A stretch of DNA of 9,134 bases from UBA4716 sp036310525 (GCA_036310525.1 JAXJRQ010000215.1:1-9134); one strand, 5' to 3'; shown: positions 1-7,389, numbered from the stretch's first letter. Program-made: numbers and translations. Notes: generated by a model not told the origin, from the letters alone.

Positions 1-29
1 CCGTAATATAATTCGTCAAGAAAACTCAT
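1..29 (-). CDS. Small protein start, partial, cut by window edge (possible DUF6809-type protein)
   Basis: Only the first ten residues are inside the window and read MSFLDELYYG. The ATG at 29-27 overlaps the TGA of the upstream tnpV-like gene as ATGA, which suggests translational coupling. A strong Shine-Dalgarno sequence, GGAGGTG, lies about six bases before the ATG, so this is very likely a real gene start. The opening '..LDELYYG' is like that of small (about 80-100 residue) uncharacterised proteins of the DUF6809 kind that I recall from clostridial mobile elements, some near tnpV. That family call rests on ten residues and memory, so it is tentative. No function can be given. Confidence 0.55.
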
Positions 30-409
30 TTTCGCACCTCCATAGAACATACAAATTCTCGTAATACAATTTCTTCTGCGGAATGCTTTATGTTGTTCAT
101 TGCACCAACCCAAGCCATTTGGTCTTTTGCTTTTAGTTCTTCAGTAATACCTTGTTTGACTGCCATATCTTTGACAATCTTATCAACCATTTCTTTTGCG
201 GTTGTGTCAATCTCTTCAAGATAGGCAAGCCAAGTTCCGTTGAGCATTTTCATTGAGTATAGGCAAGGTCGGTTTTCTTTAATAAATATTGAGTGCAGCC
301 TGCCATACTTGCCGATATTGTATTTTCCTTCGGGTACTTTCAGATTTGGTATGTAGTAATCACCATCTCTTACATACTCAATTCCGTTTTCAATAATCTT
401 TTCTTTCAT
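26..409 (-). CDS. tnpV: TnpV-family transposon-encoded protein
   Basis: A 127-residue soluble protein of the TnpV family, first named from Tn4451-type mobilizable transposons of Clostridium; its biochemical role is unknown. Family-like features are the N-terminal 'DGDYYIPNLKVPE' stretch (residues 15-27), IGKYGRL (32-38), the 'KENRPCLY' segment (44-51), an acidic helix around 64-80, and the C-terminal 'KAKDQMAWVGAMNNIKHSAEEI' region (about 93-114), where TnpV proteins have a D-Q-M-x-W-V-x-x-M-N pattern. Length matches the usual 110-130 residues, so the gene looks intact. The ATG at 409 follows a strong AAGGAGG with a nine-base spacer. It overlaps the next small gene by four bases. It lies just past the terminator of the main operon, so it is probably transcribed separately and marks a mobile-element end or remnant. 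No recombinase or terminal repeat is visible here. Confidence 0.8.
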   Translation of the reverse strand: MKEKIIENGIEYVRDGDYYIPNLKVPEGKYNIGKYGRLHSIFIKENRPCLYSMKMLNGTWLAYLEEIDTTAKEMVDKIVKDMAVKQGITEELKAKDQMAWVGAMNNIKHSAEEIVLREFVCSMEVRK

Positions 410-480
410 AGCTTTACGCCTCCTTCAAATTTGGTATCTTCATTTTATCAGAAGGCATTTACTTTGATGAATGTGCGGAT
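410..480 (-). promoter_or_regulatory. Leader and probable promoter region of the tnpV-like gene
   Basis: Short gap between the operon terminator and the tnpV-like start. On the minus strand it carries the strong ribosome binding site AAGGAGG just before the ATG, and further up a TGATAAAAT stretch that could serve as a -10 element. I see no good -35 hexamer at the expected 16-18 base spacing, so the promoter is only suggested. Confidence 0.3.
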
Positions 481-521
481 AAAAAAGAAAAGAGGAAAAC
501 CCATTTTACTGAGTTTTCCTC
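481..521 (-). terminator. Rho-independent terminator of the main operon
   Basis: On the minus strand, GAGGAAAAC (521-513) and GTTTTCCTC (500-492) form a perfect 9-bp stem around a 12-base loop, followed at once by TTTTCTTTTTT (491-481). It sits 74 bases past the stop of the membrane-protein gene and before the tnpV-like gene. It therefore ends the long minus-strand unit and separates it from the mobile-element fragment. The A-rich run and stem arrangement only work as an intrinsic terminator in the minus direction. Confidence 0.85.
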
Positions 522-534
522 ATCTTCTTACCTC

Positions 535-582
535 GCAATGCCCGTATTTCTACTTAGTGTCCTTAAGAACACTCGGCATTGC
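535..582 (-). repeat. Compact nested inverted-repeat element between stop codon and terminator
   Basis: Perfect 8-base arms GCAATGCC (535-542) and GGCATTGC (575-582) enclose an 18-base near-palindrome at 556-573 (AGTGT-C-CTTAAG-A-ACACT, one mismatched pair around a central CTTAAG). Read as minus-strand RNA, this gives an outer 8-bp stem, one inner hairpin placed next to its 5' arm, and a 13-base unpaired stretch. It is not coding: the frames across it have stops. It could be a structured 3' UTR, a protein-binding site, or a copy of a dispersed repeat. The sequence feels familiar from clostridial intergenic regions, but I cannot verify this. Confidence 0.55.
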
Positions 583-595
583 TCACACCTTTTTA

Positions 596-1585
596 TCAGT
601 CCTCTTTAAGCGGAAAAACGTCGGTTATAAATTCTTTAGCCTTGTTTTTGAAAGTGGCAAATCTGCCTTCTTCCTCTTCTTCGTAGTCTTCATAATCGAG
701 GTCGTCATCTTCTTCCATATACAAATCCTCATCACTCTGACGTCTTGGCTGATATGACTTTGTACGTGAATACATTTCTTCCGCTTCTGCCTCTTCCTCG
801 CTTCTCGGCTTTATATTCGCACGAATTTCAGCACGCTTCTGTATACGCTGATTTGCAAGGTCACTTTCCCATTTTCTGAAGATTTCTTCAGCAGTTTCAT
901 CACGTTCAACAACTCTTTCCTTCATCTTGATGCCGTCAAGCTCTGATGAATAATCATCATTCTGATTTACCATATCGGTTTCCTGTTCATAAAAGCCGTT
1001 AACGGTTGAAGCAAATCTCTCCTCAACATCACGTCTTAGAGCACGTATTTCCGATGCAATATGGTTATCCTTCTTTGACATCTTATAAAATCTATTGGCA
1101 ATTGCAAAGCTTAAAACTGCATTCACGATAACCGACAGTATAAACCATCCGAACGCTCCGCCCTTAGTTGTATACTTCTTTTCCGATACAGCCGCCATTG
1201 GAGCAGGTGTTTCTGCCGCAGGTGCAACTGTTGATACATTGATTTTTGTGTTCTTCGTATCTTCATTCTTTGTATCTTCCTCATCAGTATCTTCACTTTC
1301 CGAAGCCTTTGATGATGAAGCTTTCGAGCTTGAAGACGTAGTTACTTTTGTAGTTTTTTCGTCCTTTTCTTCATCCTTCTTTTCGTCCTTATCCGACTCA
1401 GACGATGCAGCTGTAGTTTCTGTCACAGCTGATGAGCTTGTGCCGGGTCTGGGACGTGCAGTTGCAGGCTGTGGTGATGCTGCAAGCACGCACATTGCGT
1501 TTGAGATTATTATAGCCGAAGCAAATACAGCGGCAAAAATTCTTTTTTTCAATATATTCATTTTAATCATAACCTTTCTGCTCAC
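596..1585 (-). CDS. Secreted-type single-pass membrane protein with acidic cytoplasmic tail, unknown function
   Basis: I do not recognise the family. Layout (numbered from the GTG at 1585): basic N-terminus and hydrophobic core (13-34) with a signal-peptide-like end VLAA|SP at 33-38; a low-complexity Ser/Thr/Lys/Glu/Pro-rich segment (37-140) with short repeats such as KDEKKDEEKDEK (66-77) and EDTKNEDTKNTK (103-114); one membrane helix (about 143-165, starting GGAFGWFIL and followed by the basic FYKMSKK); then a hydrophilic, partly helical region (172-270) and a strongly acidic patch (285-306) before a short basic/hydrophobic end. Predicted topology is linker outside, acidic tail inside. The start is uncertain: the GTG has AGGGG 11 bases upstream, and the in-frame ATG at 1561 has AGAAAGG 11 bases upstream; both keep the signal peptide. 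It is the last gene before the terminator, about 49-73 bases after the GAP1-like gene, so the two may work together. Confidence 0.85.
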   Translation of the reverse strand: MSRKVMIKMNILKKRIFAAVFASAIIISNAMCVLAASPQPATARPRPGTSSSAVTETTAASSESDKDEKKDEEKDEKTTKVTTSSSSKASSSKASESEDTDEEDTKNEDTKNTKINVSTVAPAAETPAPMAAVSEKKYTTKGGAFGWFILSVIVNAVLSFAIANRFYKMSKKDNHIASEIRALRRDVEERFASTVNGFYEQETDMVNQNDDYSSELDGIKMKERVVERDETAEEIFRKWESDLANQRIQKRAEIRANIKPRSEEEAEAEEMYSRTKSYQPRRQSDEDLYMEEDDDLDYEDYEEEEEGRFATFKNKAKEFITDVFPLKED

Positions 1586-1634
1586 AATTAATCATTCCCC
1601 TGTGCATATGTGAGCTGACATCACAGGCAGTATT

Positions 1635-3779
1635 TTATTGTTCAACACCTTTGAATACTTCTCTCAAACGCTTTGAATACGGCGTTCTAAGTAATTTACG
1701 TTTATTGGCTTCATAAATTCTTGTATAATTTAGCATTTTGTCCTCATCGCCGTCACAATGCTCAAATCCGAGCACAAACCAGTTCCAGAAGTTTTGAGGT
1801 ACTGTTTCAGTATCAATTATCGTTTCGTGATAATGACCGTATGACTCAATTATCTCAAGTGCAAGCTTAGGGATAACAAAATCGTAACACGGCTTTTGAG
1901 TCTTTTTTAATTCCAGAATAAGATTTCTGAGCTTTTTAGCCGATTTTTCCGACTGAACCTGATTTGAGAAATCCGCCGTCCATGCATAATATGCGTCAAG
2001 CACTCTTGTAAGCAGAAGCGGTGTTCTGCTGCTATTCATATCCTCACGCACATCACGTCTCAAATCAGTATATTTATTTCTCTGATATGGTATGTAGCCA
2101 ACCTTTGCAAGCATACGCTTGATTTTTTTCATGTCAATTTCATGCTCACCGATTGTTTTTCTGTGTTTTGTCAGTATAATTCCATATTGCTCCCAGTCTG
2201 TTTCGTCATGATTGTAGATGTATTTAAAACAGCTGTCCTTGATTTTTTCATCACGGGTTGAAGAATCAAAATAGACTACAATCTCGTCCATATCGGTCTG
2301 TGTCCAAGTATCAGGAGGAGTGAAAGCCTCCATTCCATAGCCTGTGATAATTACGGAAGCAAGCTCCACAAATATTGTTAAAAGCTCTTTATCCGAATTG
2401 AATAATTCCTTCCATGTTGAAATTTCCAATCCGTGCTTAACCTCTGCAAGCATCGACAAAAGTATACGGCTGTTTTTCTCGCCCGTTTCGTCTTTATGAG
2501 CTTTTATTTTTTGCATATATTCAGGTATACTGCCCTTTATCTGCTCTGCACGTTCATGCCTGTCACAATTGCTGTCAAAGAGCGATACTATATCATAGCT
2601 TTCACCCTGACACAGCTTGTCCACGCATATGTCAATGTATCGCTTTGTAATCTCTGCGCTTTTTTCGGGAATATCACCAATATTATCGTATGCTACCTTT
2701 ATTACCTCGAAACGCACATTATCATACGAAGGATTATCAATATCGTTATAAATCTCAAGGAATTTATTTCTGAACGCTTCCGCACCACCCGATGATTTCA
2801 GATTAAGCAATCTTGAGCCAAGTCCCGGCTCATTAATGTCATGAGTAAGGGCGAGCCAGTCATTAAACTGCATTACGGAGGTTATTTTATATTTTTTATA
2901 TTCCTCACGAAGCTTATTTAATGAGAACTTAAGAACAAGATTTTCTTCCGTCTGCGAAAAGTCTGTTGTTTCCATGTCTATGTACAGGCAGGTTTCACGT
3001 GTTTCCACTGCCTGCTTTGTGATGTTGTTCTTGCCCTTTATTGTACCGTTAAAAATAATCTGCTTTTGAGAATCGGACGGAATATAGACATTATATGTCG
3101 AAATGCCCGTATTCACGCTAATATCACGTGGTAACAGCCATTTTAAAGCGACAAGATATTTCGAGGTTACTTCCTCACTCCCCGTTGCAATGCATATATT
3201 CTTGATTGTTCCCGAAGTAAGAGTTTCAAGTGCTTTTTCGATTAAATACGAAAGCTCTTTTTTATGATTTATTATAAATTCTTCTATTTCCTTTTGTACA
3301 CGTTCCTCAGGTTTTATATCGTCCATGGACGGCAGATAAAGCACAAGCTCTTTTTCCGCCTCCTCGGTTGTCAGATATGTTTTAAAGGCTGAATTGTCAA
3401 AATATGCTTCAGGGAAGAAATCCTCCTCAAATTCATCAAATACCAGTGCATGCGCAAAGAAGTTTCCGGGTTGTCCCTGATAATCAACACCCGAATATAC
3501 TGCTTGCAAAGCAGCATATCTTCCGTCAGCAAGACGAAGCGTACGGAAGGTTTTGGGGAATTTGGACGGAATCTGCGGGTCGCCTATGATTTCCGAATAC
3601 TCGGTTTTATCATTTTTCGGAAGACGGTAATTTGAAAACTTCACTATTTCCCCGATATTTTCTTTTGTTATACCCTGTGAGCAGGAATAAACCCGAAGTC
3701 CCGGCTGATTTGATAATCCGAGTTCACTGTCGGACAGGCTATGCTGCACCGAGGTATATATAAGCTGATATACCTTCAT
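1635..3779 (-). CDS. GAP1-like protein (GTPase-associated protein 1, N2/M domains)
   Basis: A 714-residue soluble protein with no signal peptide or membrane helix. The N-terminal part (about 1-140) resembles the GAP1-N2 domain: the opening YQLIYTSV (4-11), SNYRLP (49-54), and the block GRYAALQAVYSGVDYQGQPG (86-105) running into NFFAHALVF (106-114). The next part (about 160-250) resembles GAP1-M, with LKWLLPRDISVNTGISTY (212-229). Residues 290-714 are mostly helical and charged, and I cannot assign a domain there. GAP1 proteins were defined computationally as partners of GTPases in predicted bacterial conflict or signalling loci; no enzymatic activity is known. The ATG follows AAAGGAG with a six-base spacer, 27 bases after the exporter subunit stop, so co-transcription is likely. 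No GTPase, kinase or toxin domain is seen in this protein or its neighbours. The family call comes from recalled motifs, not a profile search. Confidence 0.75.
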   Translation of the reverse strand: MKVYQLIYTSVQHSLSDSELGLSNQPGLRVYSCSQGITKENIGEIVKFSNYRLPKNDKTEYSEIIGDPQIPSKFPKTFRTLRLADGRYAALQAVYSGVDYQGQPGNFFAHALVFDEFEEDFFPEAYFDNSAFKTYLTTEEAEKELVLYLPSMDDIKPEERVQKEIEEFIINHKKELSYLIEKALETLTSGTIKNICIATGSEEVTSKYLVALKWLLPRDISVNTGISTYNVYIPSDSQKQIIFNGTIKGKNNITKQAVETRETCLYIDMETTDFSQTEENLVLKFSLNKLREEYKKYKITSVMQFNDWLALTHDINEPGLGSRLLNLKSSGGAEAFRNKFLEIYNDIDNPSYDNVRFEVIKVAYDNIGDIPEKSAEITKRYIDICVDKLCQGESYDIVSLFDSNCDRHERAEQIKGSIPEYMQKIKAHKDETGEKNSRILLSMLAEVKHGLEISTWKELFNSDKELLTIFVELASVIITGYGMEAFTPPDTWTQTDMDEIVVYFDSSTRDEKIKDSCFKYIYNHDETDWEQYGIILTKHRKTIGEHEIDMKKIKRMLAKVGYIPYQRNKYTDLRRDVREDMNSSRTPLLLTRVLDAYYAWTADFSNQVQSEKSAKKLRNLILELKKTQKPCYDFVIPKLALEIIESYGHYHETIIDTETVPQNFWNWFVLGFEHCDGDEDKMLNYTRIYEANKRKLLRTPYSKRLREVFKGVEQ

Positions 3780-3806
3780 ATGTTTCTCCTTTCGTAAAAT
3801 TTATTG

Positions 3807-5633
3807 TTAATCAAGCTCTTTTAAGCCTGTATATAGTTCAAAATATCTGCCTTTTTGTTCTAAAAGCTCTTCATGCGTGCCTCTTTCAACTATTTCGCCG
3901 TTTTCAAGCACCATAATTGCGTTGGCATTTCGTACAGTTGAAAGACGATGCGCAATCACAAAGGTTGTTCTGTTCTGCATTAAAGCGTCCATACCTTCGT
4001 TTATCTGCTTTTCGGTTCTTGTATCGACAGAGCTTGTCGCCTCGTCAAGAACAAGTATCGGCGCTTTTGACAATGCGGCACGGGCAATGTTTATAAGCTG
4101 ACGCTGTCCCTGAGAAAGGTTTGAACCATCGCCTTTTAAAACAGTATTATAGCCGTCTGACATATTTTTGATAAAGCTATGTGCATTGGCTGTTTTTGCA
4201 GCCGCCATTACTTCTTCATCGGTTGCATCAAGACGTCCGTAACGGATATTTTCCATAACCGTACCCGTAAACAAATGCGTGTCCTGAAGTACCATTGCAA
4301 TATTTTTCCTCAGGCAGTTACGGTTAATATCACGTATATCCACACCGTCAATAGTGATTTTCCCCTCATCCACGTCATAAAAACGAGTGATAAGGTTTGT
4401 TATAGTTGTTTTGCCTGCACCCGTTGAACCCACAAGAGCTATTTTCTGACCGGGATGCGCATAAACCGAAACGTTTTTTAATATAACTTTTTCTTTTGTG
4501 TAACCAAAAGTAACATTATCAACCACAACATCACCCTTGATTTTTATATCAAGATTTTTACCGTTTTCAATTTCAGGCTCAGTATCCATCACATCAAATA
4601 CACGCTCTGCACCCGCAAGCGCTGACATAACAGTTGTAAGCTGATGTGAAAGCTCGTTAATAGGACGTGAGAACTGACGTGAAAAGTTTACGAAAACAGC
4701 CAGTCCGCCCACATCAATCGCAGAAAACGGAAGAGATTTTCCGGCTCTGCTCCAGAATGCAATTATCGCACCGACACATGATGTAAGTGTGTAGTTTACC
4801 TGATTTAATGCATTCATGCTCGGACCCATTATGCCGCCGTTGAACTGCGCTTTTACCTGATTTTGCTTCAATTCAGCATTCAGCATTGAAAATTCTTCAA
4901 TTGCTTTATCCTCATGGTTAAAGACTTTAACAACCTTTTGACCCGTGACGGTTTCTTCTATATAACCGTTCACCTTACCAAGCGAAATCTGCTGATTTTT
5001 GAAGTATTTTCTAGATCTTGATGCAATCTTTGTTCCTACAAAGAACATAAGCGGTACCATAATAACGGTTATAACAGTAAGCACTGCATTTGTATAAAGC
5101 ATAAGTGCGAGTGTACCAATAAGCGTTATGCAACCCGAAAAAATCTGAATAAGTGTTGAATTAAGCATTTCTCCGACCGTATCCACATCATTAGTGAAAC
5201 GGCTCATGACATCGCCCGTCGAATGAGTGTCAAAAAAGCGTACAGGAAGCTTTTGAAGCTTGCAGAACAAATCATTACGTATGTTCTTTAGTGCCTTTTG
5301 TGAAACACTTATCATTATTCGTGACTGACAATAGTTTGCACCTATTCCAAACGCATAAACAAGCGCCATCATTCCGACACCTCTTGCAAGTCCTGCAATT
5401 TTTTCAGCCGCCGAAATATCTTCAATGAGGTTATTTATTATTGGTCTTAACATATACGAACCTGCAAGGTTTGTGAATGCACTTATAAGCACGCATATAA
5501 ACGCCACTGCAATTCTGTATCTGTCGTTTTTGATATAATTAAACAGCCTTTTAATAGTTGCTTTAGTCTGCTTAGGCTTTGATTTTTCAACATAGCGGCC
5601 TCGTCCGCCGCCCGGAGGTCCCATCGGTGGCAT
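3807..5633 (-). CDS. ABC exporter half-transporter, catalytic-site subunit of a heterodimer
   Basis: A 608-residue half-transporter of the multidrug/lipid exporter type (MdlB/LmrD/BmrD/TM288-like). After a Gly/Pro-rich start (MPPMGPPGGGRGR) come six membrane helices (about 40-62, 82-105, 160-180, 184-202, 278-296, 306-325) and the nucleotide-binding domain: A-loop Tyr378, Walker A GSTGAGKT (402-409), Q-loop Gln450, signature LSQGQ (506-510, second Gly of LSGGQ replaced by Gln), Walker B ILVLD with catalytic Glu531, and switch His562. Its own Walker/His residues are complete, while its signature is the altered one. This is the pattern of the subunit that supplies the consensus ATP site in heterodimeric exporters. 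The ATG is preceded by AAGGAGGTG (8-base spacer) inside the end of the partner gene, with only 2 bases between genes. Substrate cannot be told from sequence; drugs, peptides and lipids are all possible. Confidence 0.95.
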   Translation of the reverse strand: MPPMGPPGGGRGRYVEKSKPKQTKATIKRLFNYIKNDRYRIAVAFICVLISAFTNLAGSYMLRPIINNLIEDISAAEKIAGLARGVGMMALVYAFGIGANYCQSRIMISVSQKALKNIRNDLFCKLQKLPVRFFDTHSTGDVMSRFTNDVDTVGEMLNSTLIQIFSGCITLIGTLALMLYTNAVLTVITVIMVPLMFFVGTKIASRSRKYFKNQQISLGKVNGYIEETVTGQKVVKVFNHEDKAIEEFSMLNAELKQNQVKAQFNGGIMGPSMNALNQVNYTLTSCVGAIIAFWSRAGKSLPFSAIDVGGLAVFVNFSRQFSRPINELSHQLTTVMSALAGAERVFDVMDTEPEIENGKNLDIKIKGDVVVDNVTFGYTKEKVILKNVSVYAHPGQKIALVGSTGAGKTTITNLITRFYDVDEGKITIDGVDIRDINRNCLRKNIAMVLQDTHLFTGTVMENIRYGRLDATDEEVMAAAKTANAHSFIKNMSDGYNTVLKGDGSNLSQGQRQLINIARAALSKAPILVLDEATSSVDTRTEKQINEGMDALMQNRTTFVIAHRLSTVRNANAIMVLENGEIVERGTHEELLEQKGRYFELYTGLKELD

Positions 5634-5635
5634 TA

Positions 5636-7369
5636 TTAAGACACCTCCTTGTCAATCTGCGAATAATAAATTTCTTTATATTCGTCGTTAGTCTTTATAA
5701 GCTCTTCATGTGTACCTACGCCCGTAAGTCTTCCGTTATCGAGCACGAGGATTTTGTCGGCATCTATGACAGACGAAATTCTCTGTGCGATAATAATTTT
5801 TGTTGTGTCCTTAAGCGAAGTACGGAATGCCTCACGTATTTTAGCTTCTGTGGCTGTGTCCACCGCACTTGTGGAGTCATCAAGAATAAGAATTTTCGGT
5901 TTTTTCAAAAGCGCACGTGCAATACACAATCTCTGCTTCTGACCGCCCGATACATTCACTCCGCCCTGACCAAGCTCCATTTTGTAGCCATCTGTAAAAT
6001 TATTAATAAATGCATCAGCCTGTGCCGCATCTGCCGCTGCTCTGATTTCTTCATCGGTAGCATCTTCGTCGCCCCAGCGCAAGTTTTCCTCAATCGTTCC
6101 TGAAAACAACACATTCTTCTGAAGTACCATACCTACTCCGTCACGTAAATTTTTCAGGCTGTAATCACGAACATTCACTCCGTCAACAAAAACATCGCCC
6201 TCAGTGGTATCATACAAACGTGGAATAAGCTGAACAAGCGAGGTTTTTCCTGAACCCGTCGTACCGACAATGCCCACAATCTGCCCCGACTCTATTGTAA
6301 ATGAAATATCATCAAGAATTTTTTCATCACGGTTTTCATAGTATTTGAAGCTGACATTTTTAAATTCAATATTTCCGTTTTCAACTGTTTTTTCTTTATT
6401 TGTACTGTTTTCATCCGTAAGGTCGCTTGTTGTATCAAGCACTTCAGCTATTCGTTTTGCAGATGCCGCCGCTCTTGAGCCCTGAAGAATAAGCATCGAA
6501 ACCATCATAAGCGACATAAGAATCTGTACAATATATGTGGTAAATGCCGTAAGATTTCCGACATCCATGCTTCCGTTTATAACAAAATTCCCGCCCATCC
6601 ACACAACTACAAGTGTTGTGATATTCATTGCAAGCGTCATTACCGGCATTGTTGTAATTACAATGCGCATTGCACGAAGTGCAGAATTCATAAGGTCGCT
6701 GTTTGATGCATCAAATTTTCCTACCTCAAATTCTTCACGTACAAACGATTTAACCACACGCACATTTGTGATGTTTTCCTGTATGCTTGAATTGAGTGCA
6801 TCAAGCTTTTTCTGCATGATTCCAAAACGAGGAAATGCAATCTTCAAAAGTGTAAAAATCGTTCCGAATAACAGAGGTATCACCACTGCAAGAACAACTG
6901 CGAGTCTTAAATTTATGCGACATGCCATGATAACACCGCCAACAAGCATACCCGGTGAACGCATAGCCATAATAAGAATCATACGCACCATGTTCTGCAC
7001 CTGAGTAATATCATTGGTAAGTCGTGTAACCAGTGAACCCGTGGAAAATTTATCAATATCCTTGAACGAAAAGCTCTGCACCTTTCTGAATACGTCATTT
7101 CTCAACGCAGCACTAAAATACACAGACGCCTTTACCGAAAAATAATGACCGCCAAGTCCGCCTACTATCATAAGACAAATACAGCCGAGCATTTTAAATG
7201 CCTGCGTAATTATATATGCACTGCCCGCATTTTCCATCACGCCTACATCTATCATCTTAGCCATAATCGAAGGGAGAACGATTTCTCCGCCCACTTCACT
7301 CAGCATCAATACCGGACCGAGAATGAAAAACGCCAGAAACGGACGTATATATTTCCAATATCTCTTCAA
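5636..7369 (-). CDS. ABC exporter half-transporter, degenerate-site subunit of a heterodimer
   Basis: A half-transporter (LmrC/BmrC/TM287-like) that should pair with the product of the next gene. Numbered from the longer GTG start at 7378 (580 residues): six membrane helices (about 11-31, 60-80, 134-152, 157-179, 244-268, 278-300), A-loop Tyr346, Walker A GTTGSGKT (372-379), Q-loop Gln420, signature VSGGQ (476-480), Walker B ILILD followed by Asp501 instead of Glu, D-loop SAVD (504-507), and Gln532 where the switch His is expected (IAQRIS). The Asp and Gln changes mark the inactive or slow ATP site of heterodimeric exporters. Its intact signature faces the partner's complete site. Start: AGAAGGTGA overlaps the GTG at 7378 and sits 5-8 bases before an in-frame TTG at 7369, so TTG (protein of 577 residues, opening MKRYWKYIRPF) fits better. 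It starts 11-20 bases after the aminotransferase stop. Confidence 0.94.
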   Translation of the reverse strand: MKRYWKYIRPFLAFFILGPVLMLSEVGGEIVLPSIMAKMIDVGVMENAGSAYIITQAFKMLGCICLMIVGGLGGHYFSVKASVYFSAALRNDVFRKVQSFSFKDIDKFSTGSLVTRLTNDITQVQNMVRMILIMAMRSPGMLVGGVIMACRINLRLAVVLAVVIPLLFGTIFTLLKIAFPRFGIMQKKLDALNSSIQENITNVRVVKSFVREEFEVGKFDASNSDLMNSALRAMRIVITTMPVMTLAMNITTLVVVWMGGNFVINGSMDVGNLTAFTTYIVQILMSLMMVSMLILQGSRAAASAKRIAEVLDTTSDLTDENSTNKEKTVENGNIEFKNVSFKYYENRDEKILDDISFTIESGQIVGIVGTTGSGKTSLVQLIPRLYDTTEGDVFVDGVNVRDYSLKNLRDGVGMVLQKNVLFSGTIEENLRWGDEDATDEEIRAAADAAQADAFINNFTDGYKMELGQGGVNVSGGQKQRLCIARALLKKPKILILDDSTSAVDTATEAKIREAFRTSLKDTTKIIIAQRISSVIDADKILVLDNGRLTGVGTHEELIKTNDEYKEIYYSQIDKEVS

Positions 7370-7383
7370 AAAAGTCACCTTCT
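7370..7383 (-). promoter_or_regulatory. Ribosome binding site that favours a TTG start for the first exporter subunit
   Basis: On the minus strand AGAAGGTGA (7383-7375) is the only Shine-Dalgarno-like sequence here. It overlaps the GTG at 7378-7376, so it cannot serve that codon. It is well placed for the TTG three codons further on (7369-7367). The protein then begins just before the basic, membrane-proximal KRYWKYIRP segment seen at the N-terminus of such exporters. Confidence 0.5.
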
Positions 7384-7389
7384 AAACAA

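Noticed and set aside
293..757. Plus-strand open frame of 154 codons with hydrophobic stretches
   Set aside because: It runs antisense across the tnpV-like gene, the terminator and the membrane-protein 3' end, so it cannot be a conserved gene; the hydrophobicity comes from antisense of Lys/Glu-rich sequence.
1244..1279. Short tandem repeat that might suggest a repeat array
   Set aside because: It encodes the EDTKNEDTKNTK low-complexity linker; it is a coding micro-repeat, not CRISPR or an intergenic array.
1095..1613. Plus-strand open frame of 172 codons, Ser/Val/Phe-rich
   Set aside because: It is the antisense shadow of the low-complexity Ser/Glu/Lys-rich coding region of the membrane protein; it has no family resemblance, and the minus-strand gene has signal peptide, helix and operon context.
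1586..1634. Possible terminator or promoter between the GAP1-like and membrane-protein genes
   Set aside because: Only 5-bp stems (CTGTG/CACAG, TGTGA/TCACA) and no T-run on the minus strand; no -35/-10 pair with acceptable spacing.
2433..2795. Plus-strand open frame of 120 codons inside the GAP1-like gene
   Set aside because: Antisense shadow with no recognisable domain; codon pattern fits the minus-strand frame.
5579..6103. Plus-strand open frame of 174 codons, Cys/Phe-rich
   Set aside because: It is antisense to conserved ABC nucleotide-binding motifs and crosses the junction of the two exporter genes.
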